From Megamerina dolium (Eukaryota; Arthropoda; Insecta; Diptera; Megamerinidae), in NCBI GenBank assembly GCA_963854835.1, contig OY978526.1, positions 14,339,277 through 14,403,276 of the forward strand: 64,000 nucleotides of DNA, written 5' to 3'. Position numbers and translations under genes: made by a program. The notes under the pieces are model-generated. The model was not told where the DNA came from. It did not search any database and saw only the letters and a program-made list of their open reading frames with translations. This document shows positions 61,873-64,000 of the stretch, one piece after another; the stretch's first letter is position 1, and each line of letters starts with the position of its first letter.

Positions 61873-63957
61873 ATGACTTCTCATTACATCACGCTGCTGG
61901 GCGTGCTGATGATGGTGACATTTAGCATTGTCATACCAACGACATTGCAGAATCCTGTTGCACAAAATTATAGTAAAAGTATATTGCGTCAAGCTAAAGT
62001 GGCTCAGATCAGAGCCTATTTGAAACCAGATGCAGATCCATGTGATGATTTTTACAAATTCGCCTGCGGCAAATGGAAACGTTTACATCCTGCAAAATCA
62101 GCGTCCACAAAGAAAACATCCTATCTGCAACAATTGAAGTCTGTTTATGTACAAAAATGTGCGGATATGCTTAATCCGGATCGTTATAATACAGCAGAAT
62201 CGCAGCATTTAAGCGACAGCGGTGCAGATAGGCAGTTGAGAAATTTTTACGAGTCATGCCGCAATAAGGAAGCTCTTCAACAATTGGGCATGCAACCCAT
62301 CATAAATGTTGTTGACTTTAAGGGCGGTTGGCCACAAATTAACGTGGTTTCATGGTATGAATACGAATACGATTGGCTAAAAACGGTTGCCGAACTAAGA
62401 CGCAAATTGGGTGTCGACATACTAATCGGCCTCGATATAGTACCCGATTTTAGTGACGAGGATATGCATAGCATCAAGGTGGGTGCACCAAAATTCGATC
62501 TGGGCTCCAAAGATGCCTACCTTAGTGATAATTATGGCGATGTGAGACGCGAGTACAAAGCCAAAATTGCACACAAATTGCGCACATATTTCCATGAGAT
62601 GCCTGAGAAATGGGCTAACGAAGTGGCGCAACAAGTGCTCGACGTTGAGAAACAATTGGCCAAAGGATTGCCCGATAATGCCGATTTGACGTTGAAACAA
62701 ACGACCAGACAACGTTATGTGTCCGAAATGAAAGAAGCCTATGGCAGCTATGTCGACATCAGCCGCTATCTCAATATCATTTTCAATGAGACCATCTATG
62801 TGCAGGTGTATGAGACACCAGAAGATTACATGTCCAATCTGGTGGAGGTGATAAAGCAAACTCCGAAACTGACCATTGCCAATTATACGATGTGGCGTGT
62901 ACTGGAAAAATTCGAATTCGCCGGTGAGGTTAATGAGAAGCAAAACGACAAATGGTGTGTACAAAAAATTATCAAATATTTTCCGCATCAATTGGAGAAT
63001 ATGTACTATCGCAACTACCACAATATGGATATTGTGAATGAGCTACAATCACTGTGGGCCGAAATCAAGGAGGCATTCCGTGAAGAGCTTATGGATTCGA
63101 AGAAACTCACTTGGATTTCATTGGACACACGACAAAAGGCTGTGCTCAAGCTAAACGACATGAAAATGGACATAATGAGACACGATGATGAGAGCAGATC
63201 GTTCATGGGACTGGCAAATGGTCTGAGATTTCGAAAGGATAAGTACTACGAAAATCTATTCAACATCATGCAATGGTATACCGAGCATAAGCTAGCCAAA
63301 CTTATTGAGAAACCACAATCGGCCGATGATGATATAATACTTCCAACGTATAAGCATGCACTAAATATTATACAAGTACCCATTCTATTTTTACAGTCGC
63401 GTTTCTTTTGGGATCCCGCTTATCCGAATGCGATGAAATATGGCACACTCGGCTTCTTTTTGGCACAGCAAATGATCAAAGGTTTCGATAATATCGGCCA
63501 CAAACATGATCTGCACGGCTATCAACGCAGTTGGTGGGATATGGCTTCCGAGTATGCTTTCGAAGATCGTTCAAAATGTTTCGCCAAACAATATCAAGAT
63601 TATAAACACGAAGAGAACGACATCTCTGATGCGGAACTTTTAGCAACCAGTATATCTGATAATGGTGGCCTGGCAATTGCGCATCTTGCATATACAAATT
63701 GGAGAGAAAATGTTGATGATCTTTCATTGGAAGAGGTTCTGCCGTTGGAGAATTACTCACCAAAACAATTGTTTTTCATTAGCTTTGGCCAAATGTGGTG
63801 TGCAGATTATGCCGGCGAATTAATGGAGCACCTCAAAGTTGTACCCGAAACACTACGTTTAAATACTGCATTGTCCAATTTCAACGATTTCGCCAGAGAG
63901 ATGAAATGCCAACTGGGCAGCAAAATGAATCCGGAGAAAAAGTGTATTATTTATTAA
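61873..63957 (+). CDS. Neprilysin-like M13 family protein, catalytic residues lost
   Basis: A complete, intronless 694-residue frame with the M13 architecture. A hydrophobic N-terminus (residues about 5-27) acts as signal peptide or anchor, and DPCDDFYKFACGKWK is the usual first conserved block. Near the C-terminus are FFISFGQMWCADY, HLKVVPETLRLN and CQLGSKMNPEKKC. The usual zinc-binding HExxH of neprilysins is replaced: residues 532-536 read QQMIK, so both histidines and the glutamate are gone. The third zinc ligand (E of GENIADNGG) is Thr592 in ATSISDNGG, and the substrate-binding NAYY motif has become LPTY. It should fold as M13 but not act as a zinc peptidase. Flies carry many neprilysin-like genes with such losses. 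The ATG has the CAAAA context. Identification of the family is firm; the exact orthologue is not known. Confidence 0.93.
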   Translation: MTSHYITLLGVLMMVTFSIVIPTTLQNPVAQNYSKSILRQAKVAQIRAYLKPDADPCDDFYKFACGKWKRLHPAKSASTKKTSYLQQLKSVYVQKCADMLNPDRYNTAESQHLSDSGADRQLRNFYESCRNKEALQQLGMQPIINVVDFKGGWPQINVVSWYEYEYDWLKTVAELRRKLGVDILIGLDIVPDFSDEDMHSIKVGAPKFDLGSKDAYLSDNYGDVRREYKAKIAHKLRTYFHEMPEKWANEVAQQVLDVEKQLAKGLPDNADLTLKQTTRQRYVSEMKEAYGSYVDISRYLNIIFNETIYVQVYETPEDYMSNLVEVIKQTPKLTIANYTMWRVLEKFEFAGEVNEKQNDKWCVQKIIKYFPHQLENMYYRNYHNMDIVNELQSLWAEIKEAFREELMDSKKLTWISLDTRQKAVLKLNDMKMDIMRHDDESRSFMGLANGLRFRKDKYYENLFNIMQWYTEHKLAKLIEKPQSADDDIILPTYKHALNIIQVPILFLQSRFFWDPAYPNAMKYGTLGFFLAQQMIKGFDNIGHKHDLHGYQRSWWDMASEYAFEDRSKCFAKQYQDYKHEENDISDAELLATSISDNGGLAIAHLAYTNWRENVDDLSLEEVLPLENYSPKQLFFISFGQMWCADYAGELMEHLKVVPETLRLNTALSNFNDFAREMKCQLGSKMNPEKKCIIY

Positions 63958-64000
63958 GTTTTCCAAACGCATATAATCGATATTATTTTAAACGAATTTT
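63958..64000. other. Start of the 3' untranslated region
   Basis: No AATAAA is present before the window ends, so the transcript end lies outside. Confidence 0.5.

Noticed and set aside
62422..63021. Minus-strand frame of 199 codons
   Set aside because: Antisense of the neprilysin-like gene; hydrophobic composition arises from the reverse reading.

Overview
The window looks like nuclear DNA of a higher fly. It is very AT-rich and gene-poor, with microsatellites, dispersed repeats, tRNA-derived SINE copies, an RTE-like LINE and several Tc1/mariner elements. The proteins read as dipteran: a Usp12-46 orthologue, a neprilysin-like M13 protein, and a glutamine/asparagine-tract-rich multi-exon protein. 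A tephritid-like fruit fly is my best guess, but that is inference from style and not proof. There are no bacterial, organellar or CRISPR features.

Left part (1 to 18,100): no host gene was recognised. It holds a degenerate tandem array of about 150 bp units (about 600-1,515, continuing after a SINE insertion), a full-length tRNA-derived SINE (1,530-1,884) with a 14 bp target-site duplication, and a 5'-truncated LINE (2,012-3,164) with a 12 bp duplication. It also holds two internally deleted mariner-type elements (6,265-6,966 and 10,356-10,944, the latter inserted inside a second SINE) and a hairpin element (14,985-15,081). The rest is AT-rich spacer with simple repeats.

Centre (18,119 to 29,173, minus strand): one large gene can be built from six exons whose splice sites and phases agree at every junction. 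Together they encode a predicted protein of about 1,903 residues with polyglutamine, polyasparagine and serine-rich tracts between several non-repetitive, probably conserved blocks. I do not recognise the family. The 24.5 kb beyond it (29.2 to 53.6 kb) contains no recognised gene. It does contain a small TA-flanked MITE, a larger MITE with nested ends, at least three copies of an unclassified dispersed repeat, a LINE RNase H-region remnant, a pure (AT)n run of about 100 bp, several two-copy tandem duplications, and another deleted mariner-type element (50,990-51,808).

Right part: an intronless Usp12-46 deubiquitinase gene (53,649-54,845, minus) and a second, oppositely oriented array of the same tandem repeat family (about 55,930-56,700). 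Next is a nearly full-length mariner (58,224-59,908) interrupted by a SINE with a perfect 12 bp duplication. The window ends with an intronless neprilysin-like gene (61,873-63,957, plus) whose zinc-binding and catalytic residues are replaced, so it should be a non-peptidase M13 protein. The three host genes show no obvious functional link. The most informative content is the SINE family with its nesting relations, the paired tandem arrays, the dead M13 protein and the assembled large gene.
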